Shown: positions 6,521 to 7,918 of the stretch, piece after piece
Layout: every line of letters begins with the position of its first letter
How positions within the stretch are numbered: position 1 is the stretch's first letter
Assembly: GCA_903831545.1 (NCBI GenBank)
Contig: CAIKYI010000126.1
Location: 1-7,918 of the forward strand
Source of the DNA: an uncultured Methylobacter sp.
GTDB lineage: Bacteria > Pseudomonadota > Gammaproteobacteria > Methylococcales > Methylomonadaceae
Direction of reading: 5' to 3'
Length of the DNA stretch: 7,918 bases
Notes under the pieces: model-generated
Seen by the model: the letters and a program-made list of their open reading frames with translations, nothing else
Database searches by the model: none
Told to the model about the DNA's origin: nothing
Translations under genes and position numbers: made by a program

Positions 6521-7918
6521 TTATAAAGAAATCAAAACATCGCCACCGGCAACGGCGCTGCCTTCTTTGATATTGACAGTGCTAACGATGCCTGCCGTTT
6601 TGGAGCGTACTTCAGTCTCCATTTTCATTGCTTCCATGATCACCACGACATCACCTTCAGCGACAATGCTACCCACGTCAACCAGGATTTTTAGAATATT
6701 ACCGGCCATTGGTGACTCGACAACTGCGCCACTACTGGCTATCAAAGCGGCATGAGTAGGGCTGGGAGTTGGTTGGATTGAAAGAACTGCGTTATGAGAA
6801 CCAACGATCACGCTGAAGTTTCTGCCGTCGACGTTAACAGTATAGGCTTCGGATGCTGGTTCGGCGGTTGCGTCTTCAGTATCTACAGGGCCGGACTTGG
6901 GGGCTTTGGCTAAGGCTTCTGCTTGTGCATCCGGTGAGGCCTCAAAAGCAGAAGCATTACCTCTGTTTGCCAGAAACTTCCAGCCGACTTGTGCAAACAA
7001 GCCGTTGATTAAGGCATCTTCTTCGATGTTGGCGGAAAGCGTTACGCCTTCAGACTGGGCTTTGTCCCGAACTTCGGCAATCAGTTTGTCCATTTCAGGT
7101 TCGATCAGGTCAGCCGGACGACAGGTAATTGGCTGGGCACCGTTAAGTACTTTGGCTTGCAGTGCCTTATTTACCGGGGCAGGGGTCGCACCATATTCGC
7201 CTTTTAAAACACCGGCAGTTTCTTTAGTGATATTTTTGTAACGCTCCCCGGTCATGACGTTAATCACGGCTTGGGTGCCGACAATTTGCGAGGTCGGCGT
7301 AACCAGGGGAATATAGCCCAGGTCTTCACGGACACGGGGAATTTCAAGCATAACCTGGTCAAACTTGTCGGCGGCACCCTGTTCTTTAAGCTGGCTTTCC
7401 ATATTGGTCAACATGCCACCGGGGACTTGTGAAATCAGGATGCGGCTATCGACACCTTTTAGGCTGCCTTCATATTGCGCATATTTTTTTCTGATGTCTC
7501 TGAAATAAGTGGCAATAAGTTCCAGTTTGACCAGATCCAGACCGGTATCCCTGCCAGTTCCTTCAAGGCTGGCAACGATTGCTTCGGTGGGACTATGGCC
7601 ATAAGTCATGCTTAGAGAAGAGATCGCTGTATCAACGTTGTCAACGCCCGCTTCGACGGCTTTAATGATAGTGGCGACACTTAATCCGGTGGTTGCATGG
7701 CAATGCAGATGGATCGGAATCTTGGTGCTCTTTTTCAGGCGCTTGACTAGTTCATAGGCATCGTAAGGTTTTAGCAGGCCGGCCATGTCTTTGATGCAAA
7801 TCGAATGTGCGCCCATATTTTCGATTTGTTTGCCCAGGGCCACCCACAAGTCCATGGTGTGAACAGGACTGGTGGTAGAGGAAATGGTGCCTTGTGCATG
7901 AGCGTCGGTTCTGAGTAC
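6521..7918 (-). CDS. oadA: OadA, oxaloacetate decarboxylase alpha subunit (partial, N-terminus outside window)
   Basis: The cytoplasmic alpha subunit transfers the carboxyl group of oxaloacetate to biotin, giving pyruvate; OadB then releases CO2 and pumps Na+. The frame is open to the window edge, so the ATG at 7855 is internal; 465 residues are seen and about 135 are missing. In fragment numbering, the carboxyltransferase TIM barrel shows AHAQGTIS (6-13), CIKDMAG with Lys43 (the carboxylated metal-site lysine), HLHCHATTG (70-78) with metal ligands His72 and His74, and QVPGGMLTN (164-172). The Lys-to-His gap of 29 matches Klebsiella OadA as I recall it. The conserved PYC/OADA region follows (about 175-325), then a Pro/Ala/Glu-rich linker (about 330-395) and a biotinyl domain ending the protein, with EAMKM and biotin site Lys432. 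The substrate call rests on whole-sequence resemblance plus oadB downstream. oadG usually lies upstream and is not visible. Confidence 0.95.
   Translation of the reverse strand, partial: VLRTDAHAQGTISSTTSPVHTMDLWVALGKQIENMGAHSICIKDMAGLLKPYDAYELVKRLKKSTKIPIHLHCHATTGLSVATIIKAVEAGVDNVDTAISSLSMTYGHSPTEAIVASLEGTGRDTGLDLVKLELIATYFRDIRKKYAQYEGSLKGVDSRILISQVPGGMLTNMESQLKEQGAADKFDQVMLEIPRVREDLGYIPLVTPTSQIVGTQAVINVMTGERYKNITKETAGVLKGEYGATPAPVNKALQAKVLNGAQPITCRPADLIEPEMDKLIAEVRDKAQSEGVTLSANIEEDALINGLFAQVGWKFLANRGNASAFEASPDAQAEALAKAPKSGPVDTEDATAEPASEAYTVNVDGRNFSVIVGSHNAVLSIQPTPSPTHAALIASSGAVVESPMAGNILKILVDVGSIVAEGDVVVIMEAMKMETEVRSKTAGIVSTVNIKEGSAVAGGDVLISL

Noticed and set aside
6521..7855. A complete 444-residue oadA starting at the ATG at 7855
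   Set aside because: The 21 codons upstream to the window edge are open and encode the conserved AHAQGTIS segment, and about 135 residues of the barrel would be missing, so the gene is cut by the window.
1..7918. A novel defence, mobile or biosynthetic system
   Set aside because: Every substantial gene is a hydrogenase maturation factor, an oxaloacetate decarboxylase subunit, a DUF502 protein or a small lipoprotein; there are no transposase, integrase, nuclease or toxin-antitoxin signatures.

Overview
The window reads as a stretch of a gammaproteobacterial-type chromosome. GC content looks moderate, and lower in the DUF502 gene. The Hyp and Oad proteins resemble those of Gram-negative proteobacteria, and the small lipoprotein has a standard lipobox with no inner-membrane retention Asp at +2. 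An aerobic or microaerophilic gammaproteobacterium, perhaps a methanotroph-like lineage, is my guess from protein flavour and gene content, not something the sequence proves. No mobile element, tRNA, rRNA or CRISPR array was seen.

Layout. Positions 1-3843 (+) hold a compact [NiFe]-hydrogenase maturation cluster: the C-terminal part of hypB, then complete hypD and hypF, each separated by only 9 bases. HypB handles nickel insertion. HypF makes the thiocarboxamide precursor of the CN ligands (with HypE). HypD is the iron-sulfur scaffold on which Fe(CN)2CO is built (with HypC). hypC, hypE and hypA are not in the window. Positions 3844-4264 are a 421-base gene-free stretch with a possible promoter and weak inverted repeats. 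Positions 4265-5088 (+) hold a DUF502 inner-membrane protein followed 29 bases later by a 67-residue lipoprotein, probably one transcript. Positions 5089-5260 lie between convergent genes and contain an imperfect palindrome built from ATCCGTGT words.

Positions 5261-7918 (-) carry oadB and most of oadA, encoding the membrane beta subunit and the biotin-bearing alpha subunit of a sodium-pumping oxaloacetate decarboxylase. The N-terminal part of oadA lies beyond the right edge, as would an oadG if it sits in the usual place upstream of oadA. Between oadA and oadB is a 17-bp hairpin that pairs fully (three G-U wobbles) only in the oad-strand RNA. It could act as a partial terminator or as an RNA-stability element.

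The two main systems are not obviously linked biochemically. One matures hydrogenase; the other couples oxaloacetate decarboxylation to Na+ transport. They point toward each other and look like independent neighbours. I do not see a clearly new multi-gene system. The items most worth checking are the two palindromes flanking oadB, the split hyp set, and the DUF502-lipoprotein pair.
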